A program made the translations under genes and the position numbers. 64,000 bases of DNA, taken from contig NZ_PCOV01000001.1 of the NCBI RefSeq assembly GCF_002979435.1, forward strand, positions 186,001 to 250,000. Direction: 5' to 3'. Numbering within the stretch: the first letter of the stretch is position 1; every line of letters begins with the position of its first letter. The notes beneath the pieces were generated by a model that saw only the letters and a program-made list of their open reading frames with translations, was not told the DNA's origin and did not search any database. The DNA is from Microbacterium sp. MYb66 (GTDB lineage: Bacteria > Actinomycetota > Actinomycetes > Actinomycetales > Microbacteriaceae). Of this stretch, positions 52,711-62,023 are shown piece after piece.

Positions 52711-54027
52711 TCAGCCCTGCAGCATCCGCTCCCAGAGCGTCGTGAACTCCGGGAGCGTCTTCGCGGTCGTGCCGATGTCGTCGATCTCGACGCCGGGAAC
52801 CCGCAGGCCGATGAGAGCGCCCGTCGTGGCCATCCGGTGATCGTGGTGCGCTTTCCAGACGCCGCCGTGCAGAGTGCGCGGGATGATGCGGAGTCCGTCC
52901 GGCAGCTCCTCGGCCTCGCCGCCGAGCTCGCGAAGGTTCCCGATCAGCGCGGCGATCCGGTCGGTCTCGTGCAGGCGGATGTGTCCGATGCCGCGGATCG
53001 TCGTCGGAGACTCCGCGAATGCGGCCAGACCGACCAGGGTCGGGGTGAGCTCGCTCGCGGCGGAGAGATCGAGGTCGAGGCCGCGGATGCCGGAGCCTGC
53101 GCGCACCGTGAGGGTGCCGCCGTGGCGGCCGACGTGCGCCCCCGTGGCCTGGAGGATGTCCGGCAGCAGGGCGCCGGGCTGGGTGGAGTGCGCGGGCCAT
53201 CCGGTGACCGACACCGACCCGCCGGTGACGAGTGCCGCCGCGAGGAACGGTGCGGCGTTGGAGAGATCCGGTTCGATCGCGATCTCCTTCGCACGGGGGA
53301 CACCGGCTTCGACGAGCCACTCGCCGACAGCGGGGCGCTCGATGCGGATGCCGCGCCGGCTCAGGGCCTCGATGGTCATGTCGATGTGCGGAAGGCTCGG
53401 CAGGTGCTCGCCCGTGTGGACGAGGTGCAGCCCGACGTCGAATCGGGGGGCCGCGAGCAGGAGTCCGGAGACGAACTGGCTCGACGCCGATGCGTCGATC
53501 TCGACGCGTCCACCGCGGATGCGGCCGTGACCGCGGATCGTGAACGGGAGCGCCCAGGTGCCTTCGTCGTCGATGTCGACACCGAGATCCCGGAGTGCGC
53601 TGATCAGCCCGCCCATCGGTCGGTGCAGGGCCGTCTCGTGCGCGGTGAGGTGCACGTCGTGCTCGGCGAGGCCGGCGAGGGGAGCGATGAAGCGCATCAC
53701 GGTGCCGGCCTGGCCGCAGTCCACCGTCATGCCGCCCTTGAGCTTGGACGGGGTGACGACGAGGTCTGGGCCGAACTCGTTGCCGGCGTCCACCTCCTCG
53801 ATGCCGACGCCCAGCGCGCGCAGGGCGTCGACCATCCGCGCGGAGTCGTCGGAGTGCAGCGGGGCGATCAATCGTCCGGGGCCGTCGGCGATCGCCGCGA
53901 TGATCAGCTCGCGGTTGGTCAGCGACTTCGAACCCGGGATCGTCAGCTCGGCGTGCACGGGCGCGCCGATCGTGGGCGCAGGATAGGCGCCCTGCACACG
54001 GGAGGGGGAATACCTGTTGGCGCTCAT
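52711..54027 (-). CDS. aroA: 3-phosphoshikimate 1-carboxyvinyltransferase (EPSP synthase)
   Basis: This 438-aa enzyme joins phosphoenolpyruvate to shikimate-3-phosphate in aromatic amino-acid synthesis. The N-terminal motif [13 protein letters not shown] carries the Lys for PEP binding. [17 protein letters not shown] supplies the conserved GNAGT-like stretch (here GQAGT), and [18 protein letters not shown] and [14 protein letters not shown] complete the C-terminal domain. A TAAGGT box 8 bases upstream of the ATG suggests a near-leaderless message. The upstream DNA also carries the divergent sigR promoter. Confidence 0.97.
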   Translation of the reverse strand: MSANRYSPSRVQGAYPAPTIGAPVHAELTIPGSKSLTNRELIIAAIADGPGRLIAPLHSDDSARMVDALRALGVGIEEVDAGNEFGPDLVVTPSKLKGGMTVDCGQAGTVMRFIAPLAGLAEHDVHLTAHETALHRPMGGLISALRDLGVDIDDEGTWALPFTIRGHGRIRGGRVEIDASASSQFVSGLLLAAPRFDVGLHLVHTGEHLPSLPHIDMTIEALSRRGIRIERPAVGEWLVEAGVPRAKEIAIEPDLSNAAPFLAAALVTGGSVSVTGWPAHSTQPGALLPDILQATGAHVGRHGGTLTVRAGSGIRGLDLDLSAASELTPTLVGLAAFAESPTTIRGIGHIRLHETDRIAALIGNLRELGGEAEELPDGLRIIPRTLHGGVWKAHHDHRMATTGALIGLRVPGVEIDDIGTTAKTLPEFTTLWERMLQG

Positions 54028-54032
54028 CGGTT
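54007..54032 (+). promoter_or_regulatory. SigR/SigH-type autoregulatory promoter of sigR
   Basis: GGAAT (54007-54011), an 18-base spacer and GTT (54030-54032) exactly match the consensus known for the SigR regulon of Streptomyces. The -10 element overlaps the aroA promoter region and the -35 lies inside aroA. The predicted start near 54040 gives a leader of about 58 bases before the sigR ATG. This implies that SigR transcribes its own gene. Confidence 0.75.
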
Positions 54033-54035
54033 CTC

Positions 54036-54041
54036 ACCTTA
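54036..54041 (-). promoter_or_regulatory. -10 box (TAAGGT) of aroA
   Basis: The minus-strand TAAGGT lies 8 bases before the aroA ATG at 54027. Its position 3-9 bases after the GTT of the divergent SigR promoter means polymerases on both strands would collide. Confidence 0.45.
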
Positions 54042-54097
54042 GTAAACGCAGGGACTTTCGTCGTGAAAGACGGGGCACCCGATACGAAGGAGAGAGA

Positions 54098-54760
54098 ATG
54101 CCGGCGACGTTGGAGCGCGAGGTGATCGACATCCGCGGCCTAGACTGGCCCGTGATGGATGACACCGCAACCGCAGACACCGTCGGCGACCCTCGGCGCG
54201 AGTTCGAGGAGCAGGCGATCCCCTTCATGGATCAGCTCTACGCCGCCGCGATGCGCATGACGCGCAACCCGGCCGACGCCGCCGACCTCGTGCAGGAGAC
54301 CTTCGTCAAGGCCTACGGCTCGTGGGCCACGTTCTCGCAGGGGACGAACCTCAAGGCGTGGTTGTACCGCATCCTCACGAACACGTACATCAACATCTAT
54401 CGCAAGCGGCAGCGCGAGCCGTTCCAGGGCACGATCGACGAGCTCGAGGACTGGCAGCTCGGCGGGGCCGAGTCGACGACCGCATCGCACAGCCGCTCGG
54501 CGGAGGCGGAGGCGATCGACCGCATGCCGGCGTCGGTCGTGAAGGACGCGCTCCAGGCCGTGCCCGAGGACTTCCGCCTCGCGGTGTACCTCGCCGACGT
54601 CGAGGGCTTCGCGTACCAGGAGATCGCCGACATCATGAAGACGCCCATCGGCACCGTGATGAGCCGCCTGCACCGTGGCAGGCGGATGCTTCGGGAGCTG
54701 TTGGCCGACTACGCCGCCGAGCGGGGCATCGCCGCGGCTGAGACGAGGAGCAAGAAATGA
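54098..54760 (+). CDS. sigR: ECF sigma factor SigR/SigH (thiol-oxidative stress)
   Basis: This 220-aa sigma factor has region 2 [45 protein letters not shown] and region 4 [20 protein letters not shown] with [17 protein letters not shown]. These are SigR/SigH signatures. ATG 54098 follows AAGGAG with 5 bases spacing; ATG 54155 is an alternative. The next gene is the zinc anti-sigma RsrA, whose start overlaps the stop as ATGA. Thiol oxidation would free SigR to express thioredoxin, mycothiol and protease genes. Confidence 0.96.
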   Translation: MPATLEREVIDIRGLDWPVMDDTATADTVGDPRREFEEQAIPFMDQLYAAAMRMTRNPADAADLVQETFVKAYGSWATFSQGTNLKAWLYRILTNTYINIYRKRQREPFQGTIDELEDWQLGGAESTTASHSRSAEAEAIDRMPASVVKDALQAVPEDFRLAVYLADVEGFAYQEIADIMKTPIGTVMSRLHRGRRMLRELLADYAAERGIAAAETRSKK

Positions 54761-55002
54761 GCGACTGCGGCTGCGACAAAGCCCGTCAGGATCTGGAAGA
54801 GTACCTCCGCAACGAGGTGTGCAACACCGAGCACACCGAGATCCGCGAGCATCTCGAGAACTGCCCGTCCTGCCGGGACGAGGCTCTCGTCGCCACCACT
54901 CTCACCGAAGTGATCGCCCGCGCCTGCAAGGAGACCGCTCCGGAGGAGCTGCGCGACCAGGTGTTCGCGCGTCTTCGCGCGGTCCAGGCGGCCCAGCACT
55001 GA
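54757..55002 (+). CDS. rsrA: Mycothiol-system anti-sigma-R factor RsrA/RshA
   Basis: This 81-aa zinc-binding anti-sigma protein has the redox motif HxxxCxxC at His32, Cys36 and Cys39 (HLENCPSC). Further cysteines at 4, 6 and 22 lie near the N terminus, where the fourth zinc ligand is expected. In Streptomyces, disulfide stress forms a disulfide between two of these cysteines, ejects zinc and releases SigR. The gene overlaps sigR by ATGA, so the two are made in fixed ratio. Confidence 0.95.
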   Translation: MSDCGCDKARQDLEEYLRNEVCNTEHTEIREHLENCPSCRDEALVATTLTEVIARACKETAPEELRDQVFARLRAVQAAQH

Positions 55003-55023
55003 GCGTCCGTCGGAGGCCGTCGG

Positions 55024-55029
55024 TAGTGT
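55024..55029 (+). promoter_or_regulatory. -10 box (TAGTGT) of the Eis-like gene
   Basis: TAGTGT ends 6 bases before the ATG at 55036. Confidence 0.5.
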
Positions 55030-55035
55030 GGAGCG

Positions 55036-56340
55036 ATGAGCTTCATCGATGCGCGCGACGTCCCCGCCGACACCACCTCGACTGAACGACTGGCCTCCGC
55101 CGGCCTCGAATACCGCGTCGTCGATCTGAGCGACGATGCGAGTGCGAGTTCGTTCGCGCGTGCCGTCGACCGGGGGTTCCTCGGGGCCGACCCGAATGAT
55201 GACACGCTCGCCCAGGTACGCAAGACCTTCGCCGCCCGCCGCAACATCGGCGTGTACGAGCAGAACGCGCCGGCAGCGACCCTGCCCGTGGCCACCACCA
55301 ACGGCTGGGTGACCCCGCTGACTCTTCCGGGCGGTGGCGAGATCGCGATGTGGGCGATCAGCGTCGTCACGGTTTCGGCGACGCACCGGCGCCGTGGTAT
55401 CGCCAGAGCCCTGCTCGAGGGCGAACTGCGGGCCGCCGCATCCGCCGGCGTGCCCGTGGCGGGGCTGACCGTTTCCGAGGCGACCATCTACGGCCGGTAC
55501 GGGTTCGGTTCCGCGATCCCGGTCGCGCGGTTGACGGTGGACACGCGACGTGCGGGCTGGGGCGGATCGGCTCCTTCCGGGCGTCTCGAATACGTCGATC
55601 GTGATGCACTGGCAGCCGACCTCGGCGCCGTGCACGAGCGGGCCCGCCGCGGGGTCTCCGGGCGGATCCCCGGCTGGCAGGGCCGGTGGGAGGGGTATGC
55701 CGGCGTTGCACCCACCCCGGACCGTGATCAGGCCCGTGGAGTGCGCTACCTCGACGACGACGGGGTGCTGCGCGGCGTCATGGCGTACGCGGTCGGCGAA
55801 GCCGGTGGGACCTTCCGATTCCGGATGGATGTGCGCCTGCTCGCTGCCGAGACGGCCGAGGCTCGCACTGCGCTGTGGCGCTTCGCGCTGCAGCACGATC
55901 TTGTGGACGAGGTGGTGGCCGACCTGCGTCCGGTCGATGACCCGCTGCCTTGGCTGGTGCACGACACCCGTGGCGTGAAGCAGGAGGTGCACGACCATGG
56001 GTGGCTGCGCATCCTCGACCTTCCGGCCGCCTTGACGGCGCGACGCTATTCCGCTCCGCTCGACACCGTTCTCCGGGTGGAGGATTCCCTGGGCTTCGCG
56101 GATGGGAGCTGGCGGCTGCGTGTCGACGAGTCCGGGGCTGCGACGGTCGAGGAGGCAGAGGGCAGTGACACCATCGACATCACGCTGGATGTCTCCGCCC
56201 TCTCGGCGCTGTACGCCGGTGGCGTCCGCGCGACATCGCTGCATGGAGCGGATCGGCTGACGGGTGATCCGGCGGCCGTCGAGGCGCTCGATCGCGCGCT
56301 GATCGCCTTCCCGGCGCCGTCGCTCGATATCTGGTACTGA
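55036..56340 (+). CDS. GNAT N-acetyltransferase, Eis-like
   Basis: This 434-aa protein has the Eis three-part layout. An N-terminal GNAT domain carries the acetyl-CoA motif VSATHRRRGIARALLEGEL (residues about 110-130) and EATIYGRYGFG. A central GNAT-like domain follows, then a C-terminal SCP2-like domain (LGFADGSWRLRVDESG) ending in a free aromatic carboxylate DIWY as in Eis enzymes. Relatives acetylate aminoglycosides or peptide and lysine substrates at several amines. The substrate here is unknown, and the gene is not next to any resistance gene. Confidence 0.85.
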   Translation: MSFIDARDVPADTTSTERLASAGLEYRVVDLSDDASASSFARAVDRGFLGADPNDDTLAQVRKTFAARRNIGVYEQNAPAATLPVATTNGWVTPLTLPGGGEIAMWAISVVTVSATHRRRGIARALLEGELRAAASAGVPVAGLTVSEATIYGRYGFGSAIPVARLTVDTRRAGWGGSAPSGRLEYVDRDALAADLGAVHERARRGVSGRIPGWQGRWEGYAGVAPTPDRDQARGVRYLDDDGVLRGVMAYAVGEAGGTFRFRMDVRLLAAETAEARTALWRFALQHDLVDEVVADLRPVDDPLPWLVHDTRGVKQEVHDHGWLRILDLPAALTARRYSAPLDTVLRVEDSLGFADGSWRLRVDESGAATVEEAEGSDTIDITLDVSALSALYAGGVRATSLHGADRLTGDPAAVEALDRALIAFPAPSLDIWY

Positions 56341-56361
56341 GACCACCCTGCCGCGACTGTC

Positions 56362-56529
56362 GTGTCGCTCATCGAGCACGTGCACCTGGGCCGTCGCCCG
56401 GATCAGGATCAGGGCTTCGGCGCGCTCGTGTTGCACGCGGCCGGAGCGGATGCGGCGGCGCTGGAGCGGGCTCGCGCGGAGCTGAGCTCGGATGTGCGGC
56501 TGGTCCCGACGTCGCTGGTCATCGGATAG
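56362..56529 (+). CDS. Small ORF of 55 codons, in frame after the Eis-like stop
   Basis: The frame of the Eis-like gene continues past its TGA without another stop for 63 codons, with a GTG at 56362. The encoded tail (LIEHVHLGRRPDQDQGFGAL onward) has GC-rich third codon positions like a real gene. There is no clear ribosome site. It may be a short independent gene, the remnant of another gene, or a former extension of the acetyltransferase. I do not recognise it. Confidence 0.35.
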   Translation: MSLIEHVHLGRRPDQDQGFGALVLHAAGADAAALERARAELSSDVRLVPTSLVIG

Positions 56530-56559
56530 CCCTCCCGCCCATCCGCGGCGGAGACGGGA

Positions 56560-56591
56560 ACGGGCGCCACGACCGAAGTCGTGGCGCCCGT
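56560..56591. terminator. Bidirectional terminator between the Eis-like gene and kgd
   Basis: A perfect 14-bp stem (56560-56573 with 56578-56591) has loop CGAA. It serves the convergent ends of the two genes, although T-tracts on either strand are short. Confidence 0.8.
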
Positions 56592-56606
56592 TGTCCGTGC
56601 GGTGGG

Positions 56607-59600
56607 TCAGCCGAGCGTCACCGCCGCGCGGATCAGCGCAGCCTGCTCTGCGGCGTGGACCTTCGAAGACCCGGTCGCCGGCGACGCTGATGCCGAGCGC
56701 GCGATCGGACGGAACGAGCGGTCGCCGGGGACATCGGCGAAGGCGAGGGCCAGGAACGGCCAGGCACCCTGGTTCTCCGGCTCTTCCTGCACCCACACCA
56801 GCTCGGCGTTCGGGTAGGAGTCCGTGATGGACTTGAGCGCGTCGATCGGTGTCGGGTAGAGCTGCTCGAGACGGACCAGCGCGACCTCGGGGTTCGGGTT
56901 CTTCTCGAGCTCCGCGCGCAGGTCCCAGTGCACCTTGCCGGAGTGCACGAGAACGCGCTTGACGGCGGAGCGGTCGAGACCGCGGTCGTCGTCGATCACC
57001 GGCTCGAAGCGACCCTGAGTGAACGCCTCGACCGGGCTCGTCGCGCCGCGCAGACGCAGCATGGCCTTCGGGGTGAAGACGATGAGCGGCTTGCGCGGAC
57101 GGGCGTACGCCTGCCGACGCAGCAGGTGGAAGTACGACGCCGGGGTCGACGGACGAGCGACGATCATGTTCTCCTGAGCGCACAGCTGCAGGAAGCGCTC
57201 GATGCGAGCGGACGAGTGGTCCGGCCCCTGACCTTCATAGCCGTGGGGGAGGAGCAGGGTCACGCTGGACTGCTGTCCCCACTTCTGCTCTGCCGCGGAG
57301 ATGTACTCGTCGATGACCGACTGGGCGCCGTTGACGAAGTCGCCGAACTGCGCCTCCCAGAGCACGAGCGCTTCGGGCGCCTCCACCGAGTAGCCGTACT
57401 CGAAGCCGAGGGCGGCGTACTCGCTGAGCAGCGAGTCATAGACGAAGAATCGTCCCTGGGCGTCGGAGAGGTTCGAGAGCGGGAGCCACTCCTGACCGTT
57501 CGCACGGTCGTGCAGGGTCGCGTGCCGCTGCACGAAGGTGCCGCGTCGCGCATCTTGACCGGCGAGGCGCACAGGCGTCCCCTCCACCAGCAGCGAACCG
57601 AACGCGAGCAGCTCGCCGAAGCCCCAGTCGATGCCGCCGTTGCGGCTCATGTCGAGGCGCTTCTCGAGCAGCTGCTGGATCTTCGGGTGCACGGTGAAGC
57701 CCTCGGGCTTGTTCACGAATGCGTCGCCGATCAGCTGGATGACCTCGTTCGGCACGCCGGTGATCTCGGGCGCACCGACCTGGTCCTCGATCGGTGGGAG
57801 GTCGGGAGCGATCGGCATGGCACCGGTCTCGGCTGCATGCGTCTCGGCGAACGCGATCTCCAGGCGGTTCTGGAAGTCGGCCTTCGCCTCGTCGTACTCC
57901 TGTTCGGTGATGTCACCGCGGCCGACGAGCGACTCCGTGTACAGGCGGCGGACGGACCGCTTCGCCTGGATCAGGTCGGTCATCAGCGGCTGCGTCATCG
58001 AGGGGTCGTCGCCCTCGTTGTGGCCGCGTCGGCGGTAGCAGACGAGGTCGATCACGACGTCGCGATGGAAGCGTTCGCGGTACTCGAATGCGAGCTGTGC
58101 GACGTGGATGACGGCCTCGGGGTCGTCGCCGTTCACGTGGAACACCGGCGCCTGGATGGTCTTGGCGACATCGGTCGAGTAGATCGATGTGCGGCCGTCG
58201 TTCGGAGTGGTCGTGAAGCCGACCTGGTTGTTGACGACGACGTGGATCGTGCCTCCGGTGCGGTAACCGCGGAGCTGGGACATCTGCAGCGTCTCGACCA
58301 CGACGCCCTGTCCTGCGAAGGCCGCGTCGCCGTGGACGAGGATGGGGAGCCACTCGAAGGTTCCGATGGGCTTGCGGTCCTGCTTCGCCCGGACGATGCC
58401 CTCGAGCACGCCGTCGACGGTCTCGAGGTGGGACGGGTTCGCGGCGAGGTAGACCGGAAGCTCGGACTGGTCGTCGGCGACGAACGTGCCCTCGGTGCCG
58501 AGGTGGTACTTCACGTCGCCGGAGCCGCGCTGGTTCCCCGGTGTCTGCGTGCCCTCGAACTCGCGGAAGACCTGACCGTAGGTCTTACCCGCGATGTTGG
58601 TGAGCACGTTCAGGCGACCGCGGTGGGCCATGCCGATCGCGGCACCCTCGAGTCCGGCCGTCGCCGCACCCTGCAGGATCTCGTCGAGCAGGGGGATCAG
58701 CGACTCGCCGCCCTCGAGCGAGAACCGCTTCTGGCCGACGAACTTGGTCTGCAGGAACGTCTCGAAGGCCTCCGCCTCGTTCAGCTTGCGGAGGACCCGC
58801 AGCTGCTCGTCGTGGCCGGGCTTCTGATACTTGACCTCGACCTTCTCCTGGAACCAACGGCGCTGCTCGGGGTCCTGGATGTGCATGTACTCGATGCCGA
58901 GCGTGCGGCAGTAGGAGTCGCGCAGGACGCCGAGGATGTCGCGGAGCTTCGCGATGCGGCGACCGCCGAAACCGCCGGTCACGAACTCGCGGTCGAGGTC
59001 CCAGAACGTGAGGCCGTGGCTCTCGATCTCGAGGTCGGGGTGCGAGCGCTGGACGTACTCGAGCGGATCGATGTCCGCCATCAGGTGGCCGCGCACGCGG
59101 AAGGAGTTGATCAGCTCCTGCACGCGGGACTGCTTGTCGACGCGCTCGGCGAGGTCGACCGCGATGTCGGGGTTCCAGCGGATCGGCGCGTAGGGGATGC
59201 GCAGCGCGGCGAAGATGTCGTCGTAGAAGCCGCGCTGGCCGATGAGCAGCTCATGCACCTTCTTGAGGAACTCGCCGGAACCGGCACCCTGGATGACGCG
59301 GTGGTCGTACGTGCTGGTGAGCGTGATGGTCTTGCCGATCGCCAGTTCGTTGAGCGTCTTGTCGCTCGCGCCCTGGAACTCGGCGGGGTATTCGAGGGCG
59401 CCGGCCCCGATGATGCAGCCCTGGCCCTTCATCAGGCGGGGCACGGAGTGCACGGTGCCGATGCCGCCGGGGTTGGTGAGGGACACCGTGGTGCCCTGGA
59501 AGTCGGCGGCGGTGAGCTTGTTGCCGCGGGCGCGGGTGACCAGGTCTTCGTACGCGCTGAGGTACTCGGTGAAGGACAACGTGTCCGCGCGCTTGATGCT

Positions 59601-60296
59601 GGGCACCATGAGTGCGCGTGTGCCGTCGGGCTTGGGCAGGTCGATCGCGATGCCCAGGTTGACGTGCGCCGGTGCGACCACCGAGGGCTTGCCGTCGACC
59701 TCGGCGTAGAACACGTTCTGGCTGCGGAACTCGTCGAGCGTGCGGATCAGCGCCCAGCCGATGAGGTGCGTGAAGCTGATCTTGCCGCCGCGGGTGCGGG
59801 CCATGTGGTTGTTGATGACGATGCGGTTGTCGATCATCAGCTTCGCGGGGACCGTGCGAACGCTGGTCGCGGTCGGGACGGTGAGCGACTCGTCCATGTT
59901 CGCGGCGAGGGTCTTGGGCAGGCCGCGCAACGGGGTGACCTTGTCCTCCTCGACCGGCTCGACAGCTTCCTTCGGCTCCGCCTTCGCCGCGGGCTTGGGG
60001 GCCTGAGCGGGGATCGGAGCGGCTGCGGCGGGCTTGGCCGTCGTACGGGCCACCGGCTGGGAGCCGATCACCGGGATCGGCGCCGTGACCGGATGAGCGG
60101 ACTGCGCCGCCGGATCGGAGGATGCCGCGGGAGAAGTGGAGTTGCTCGTCTCGGAGTGGTACTTCTCCAGGACCGGCCACCATTCCTTGTCGACGGAATC
60201 GCGGTTCACCTTGAACTGCTCGTAGAGCTCTTCAACGAGCCAGGAATTGGCTCCGAACCCCCCGTCGCCGCCGACGCCGGTCACCTGGTTCGACAC
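56607..60296 (-). CDS. kgd: 2-oxoglutarate dehydrogenase E1 fused to E2-like acyltransferase domain (Kgd/OdhA)
   Basis: This 1229-aa TCA-cycle enzyme begins with the E1 N-terminal helix (SWLVEELYEQFKVNRDSVDKEWW), then an Ala/Pro/Lys linker. A succinyltransferase catalytic domain (residues about 120-340, with HRVIQGAGSGEFL) follows, then the thiamine-diphosphate E1 body (GDAAFAGQGVV, RRGHNEGDDPSMTQP, PHGYEGQGPDHSSARIERFL). A lipoyl domain is absent, as usual for actinobacterial Kgd. GTG 60296 is chosen because relatives begin SNQVTGVG; a longer in-frame start at 60458 has no support. It decarboxylates 2-oxoglutarate and makes succinyl-CoA with E2 and E3 partners. Confidence 0.96.
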   Translation of the reverse strand: MSNQVTGVGGDGGFGANSWLVEELYEQFKVNRDSVDKEWWPVLEKYHSETSNSTSPAASSDPAAQSAHPVTAPIPVIGSQPVARTTAKPAAAAPIPAQAPKPAAKAEPKEAVEPVEEDKVTPLRGLPKTLAANMDESLTVPTATSVRTVPAKLMIDNRIVINNHMARTRGGKISFTHLIGWALIRTLDEFRSQNVFYAEVDGKPSVVAPAHVNLGIAIDLPKPDGTRALMVPSIKRADTLSFTEYLSAYEDLVTRARGNKLTAADFQGTTVSLTNPGGIGTVHSVPRLMKGQGCIIGAGALEYPAEFQGASDKTLNELAIGKTITLTSTYDHRVIQGAGSGEFLKKVHELLIGQRGFYDDIFAALRIPYAPIRWNPDIAVDLAERVDKQSRVQELINSFRVRGHLMADIDPLEYVQRSHPDLEIESHGLTFWDLDREFVTGGFGGRRIAKLRDILGVLRDSYCRTLGIEYMHIQDPEQRRWFQEKVEVKYQKPGHDEQLRVLRKLNEAEAFETFLQTKFVGQKRFSLEGGESLIPLLDEILQGAATAGLEGAAIGMAHRGRLNVLTNIAGKTYGQVFREFEGTQTPGNQRGSGDVKYHLGTEGTFVADDQSELPVYLAANPSHLETVDGVLEGIVRAKQDRKPIGTFEWLPILVHGDAAFAGQGVVVETLQMSQLRGYRTGGTIHVVVNNQVGFTTTPNDGRTSIYSTDVAKTIQAPVFHVNGDDPEAVIHVAQLAFEYRERFHRDVVIDLVCYRRRGHNEGDDPSMTQPLMTDLIQAKRSVRRLYTESLVGRGDITEQEYDEAKADFQNRLEIAFAETHAAETGAMPIAPDLPPIEDQVGAPEITGVPNEVIQLIGDAFVNKPEGFTVHPKIQQLLEKRLDMSRNGGIDWGFGELLAFGSLLVEGTPVRLAGQDARRGTFVQRHATLHDRANGQEWLPLSNLSDAQGRFFVYDSLLSEYAALGFEYGYSVEAPEALVLWEAQFGDFVNGAQSVIDEYISAAEQKWGQQSSVTLLLPHGYEGQGPDHSSARIERFLQLCAQENMIVARPSTPASYFHLLRRQAYARPRKPLIVFTPKAMLRLRGATSPVEAFTQGRFEPVIDDDRGLDRSAVKRVLVHSGKVHWDLRAELEKNPNPEVALVRLEQLYPTPIDALKSITDSYPNAELVWVQEEPENQGAWPFLALAFADVPGDRSFRPIARSASASPATGSSKVHAAEQAALIRAAVTLG

Positions 60297-60382
60297 GCTC
60301 GATCGCCCTCTTTCATCGCTGAAGCTCTGTGGTGCGGACGTCGACGCAGGATGCGTCCGGGTCCGCACACTCTCGACCAACA

Positions 60383-60388
60383 AGCCTA
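60383..60388 (-). promoter_or_regulatory. -10 box (TAGGCT) of kgd
   Basis: The minus-strand TAGGCT about 90 bases upstream of the kgd GTG gives a leader of about 80 bases. It lies in the 160-base divergent region with guaB1. No good -35 was found. Confidence 0.4.
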
Positions 60389-60444
60389 ACGTGTTTCGCT
60401 GAGGGAATCGTCGAAGCCGAGCGCCCACCGCGTCGCGATCTGAG

Positions 60445-60450
60445 TACCGT
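60445..60450 (+). promoter_or_regulatory. -10 box (TACCGT) of guaB1
   Basis: TACCGT ends 6 bases before the ATG at 60457; GGAGG lies within those 6 bases but too close to act as a ribosome site. Confidence 0.5.
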
Positions 60451-60456
60451 GGAGGC

Positions 60457-61911
60457 ATGGAGTTCTCAGGAGCGCAGCCGTCCGTCGATCTGACCTACTC
60501 GGATGTCTTCCTGGTGCCGCGCAGATCCGCGGTCACCAGCCGTCTGCAGGTCGATCTCGCCCCCCAGGACGGCACTCCCGCCACCCTCCCGCTGGTCGCG
60601 GCCAACATGAACTCCGTGACCGGTCCGCGCATCGCCGCGGTGCTCGCGCGCCGTGGCGCCCTCGGGGTGCTCCCGCAGGACCTGCCGCTGCAGGATCTGG
60701 ATGCCGCGATCCGCGCGGTGAAGGCGCAGCCCGTGCTGTGGGACACGCCGCTCGTGCTCCCGCCGGAGGCTTCCGTCGCGGATGCGCTCCGTCTGCTCCC
60801 GGCGACGATCGGCCATGGGATCGTCGTCGCGCGCGGTGCGGCTCCGATCGGAGTCGAGCGTATCCTCGGCATCCTGCCGGCGACCCGACTGGCCACCGCG
60901 CTCCCCGATGCCCAGCTCGGCGATCTCGTGCACCACGGCACGCCGTCCATCGACGCGGATGACATCGGCTCGGAGCGGCACGCGTTCGACGTCATCACCG
61001 ATGCGGACGTCGAGATGGTGACGGTCGTGCACCACGGACACCTCGTCGGCACGCTCAGCGCCCGCAGTGCGTTGCGATCGACGCTGTACCGACCCGCGGT
61101 CGACGGCGACGGTCGTCTGGCGGTCGCCGCGGCAGTCGGGATCAACGGCGATGTCGCAGCGAAGGCGAAGGCCCTCGCCGGGGCCGGAGTCGACGTGCTG
61201 GTCGTCGACACCGCGCACGGGCATCAGGAGGGCATGCTGCGGGCTCTGCGCGCGGTCGCGGCGCTCGATCTCGGCCTGCCGATCGTGGCCGGCAACATCG
61301 TCACCGCGGACGGTGTCCACGATCTCGTCGATGCCGGCGCCTCCATCCTCAAGGTCGGCGTCGGTCCCGGGGCGATGTGCACCACCCGGATGATGACCGC
61401 CGTCGGCCGTCCGCAGTTCTCGGCGGTGCTCGAGACCGCGCAGGCGGCCGGAGAGGCGGGCGCGCACGTCTGGGCCGACGGCGGCGTACGTTACCCGCGC
61501 GACGTCGCGCTCGCGCTCGCGGCGGGAGCGGCCTCCGTGATGGTCGGATCCTGGTTCGCGGGGACGATCGAGGCGCCCGGAGAACTGCAGCGCGACTCCG
61601 ATGGGCGCCTTTTCAAGGAGTCCTGGGGCATGGCCTCGACCAAGGCGGTCCAGGCGCGGTTCGGGCGCCTCGACGCCTACGAGCGGGCGCGCAAGGAACT
61701 CTTCGCCGAGGGCATCTCCTCATCGAAGATCTACCTGGACCCGCTGCGCCCCGGCATCGAGGACCTTCTCGACATGATCACCTCGGGCGTGCGCTCGTCG
61801 TTCACGTACGCCGGCGCCTCCTCCGTGCCCGAGTTCCACGATCGCGCCCTCGTCGGCCTCCAGTCGGCCGCGGGATACGAAGAGGGAAAGGCACTGCCGG
61901 TCAGCTGGTGA
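60457..61911 (+). CDS. guaB1: GuaB1-type IMP dehydrogenase-related protein (probable GMP reductase)
   Basis: This 484-aa TIM-barrel protein has the IMPDH/GMPR catalytic loop [13 protein letters not shown] with Cys308. A CBS-pair insertion lies at about residues 90-215 ([21 protein letters not shown]), and [17 protein letters not shown] forms the phosphate site. GuaB1 of actinobacteria has been reported to act as a GMP reductase, turning GMP to IMP, rather than as an IMP dehydrogenase. Here this is inferred from family resemblance. It precedes two CNNM proteins, the same order as mycobacterial Rv1843c-Rv1841c from memory. Confidence 0.88.
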   Translation: MEFSGAQPSVDLTYSDVFLVPRRSAVTSRLQVDLAPQDGTPATLPLVAANMNSVTGPRIAAVLARRGALGVLPQDLPLQDLDAAIRAVKAQPVLWDTPLVLPPEASVADALRLLPATIGHGIVVARGAAPIGVERILGILPATRLATALPDAQLGDLVHHGTPSIDADDIGSERHAFDVITDADVEMVTVVHHGHLVGTLSARSALRSTLYRPAVDGDGRLAVAAAVGINGDVAAKAKALAGAGVDVLVVDTAHGHQEGMLRALRAVAALDLGLPIVAGNIVTADGVHDLVDAGASILKVGVGPGAMCTTRMMTAVGRPQFSAVLETAQAAGEAGAHVWADGGVRYPRDVALALAAGAASVMVGSWFAGTIEAPGELQRDSDGRLFKESWGMASTKAVQARFGRLDAYERARKELFAEGISSSKIYLDPLRPGIEDLLDMITSGVRSSFTYAGASSVPEFHDRALVGLQSAAGYEEGKALPVSW

Positions 61912-61951
61912 TCGCGAGCGCGCACCCAGTCCTCTTCTGTACAATCGTCGG

Positions 61952-61957
61952 CATAAT
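61952..61957 (+). promoter_or_regulatory. Possible -10 box (CATAAT) of the CNNM gene pair
   Basis: CATAAT 67 bases before the ATG at 62024 gives a leader of about 60 bases. The leader ends in a 6-bp hairpin (CCTCTC with GAGAGG, 61998-62015) that overlaps the ribosome site. No -35 is seen. Confidence 0.35.
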
Positions 61958-62023
61958 GGACGACCCTCCCAGTTGTAGAACATCGCCCCACTGTCCGCCT
62001 CTCTCATCGGAGAGGAACCGCTG

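Noticed and set aside
51082-54042. 986-codon open frame opposite bcp, rsgA and aroA
   Set aside because: It spans three well-supported minus-strand genes and has no start signal or domain.
56928-60389. 1153-codon open frame on the plus strand opposite kgd
   Set aside because: kgd is recognisable along its whole length; the opposite frame has low-complexity Val/Asp/Arg content and no motifs.
61912-62023. Leader of the CNNM genes considered as a magnesium or manganese riboswitch
   Set aside because: At about 60-110 bases it is too short for an M-box, and none of the conserved yybP-ykoY elements were recognised. Only a small hairpin over the ribosome site is visible.
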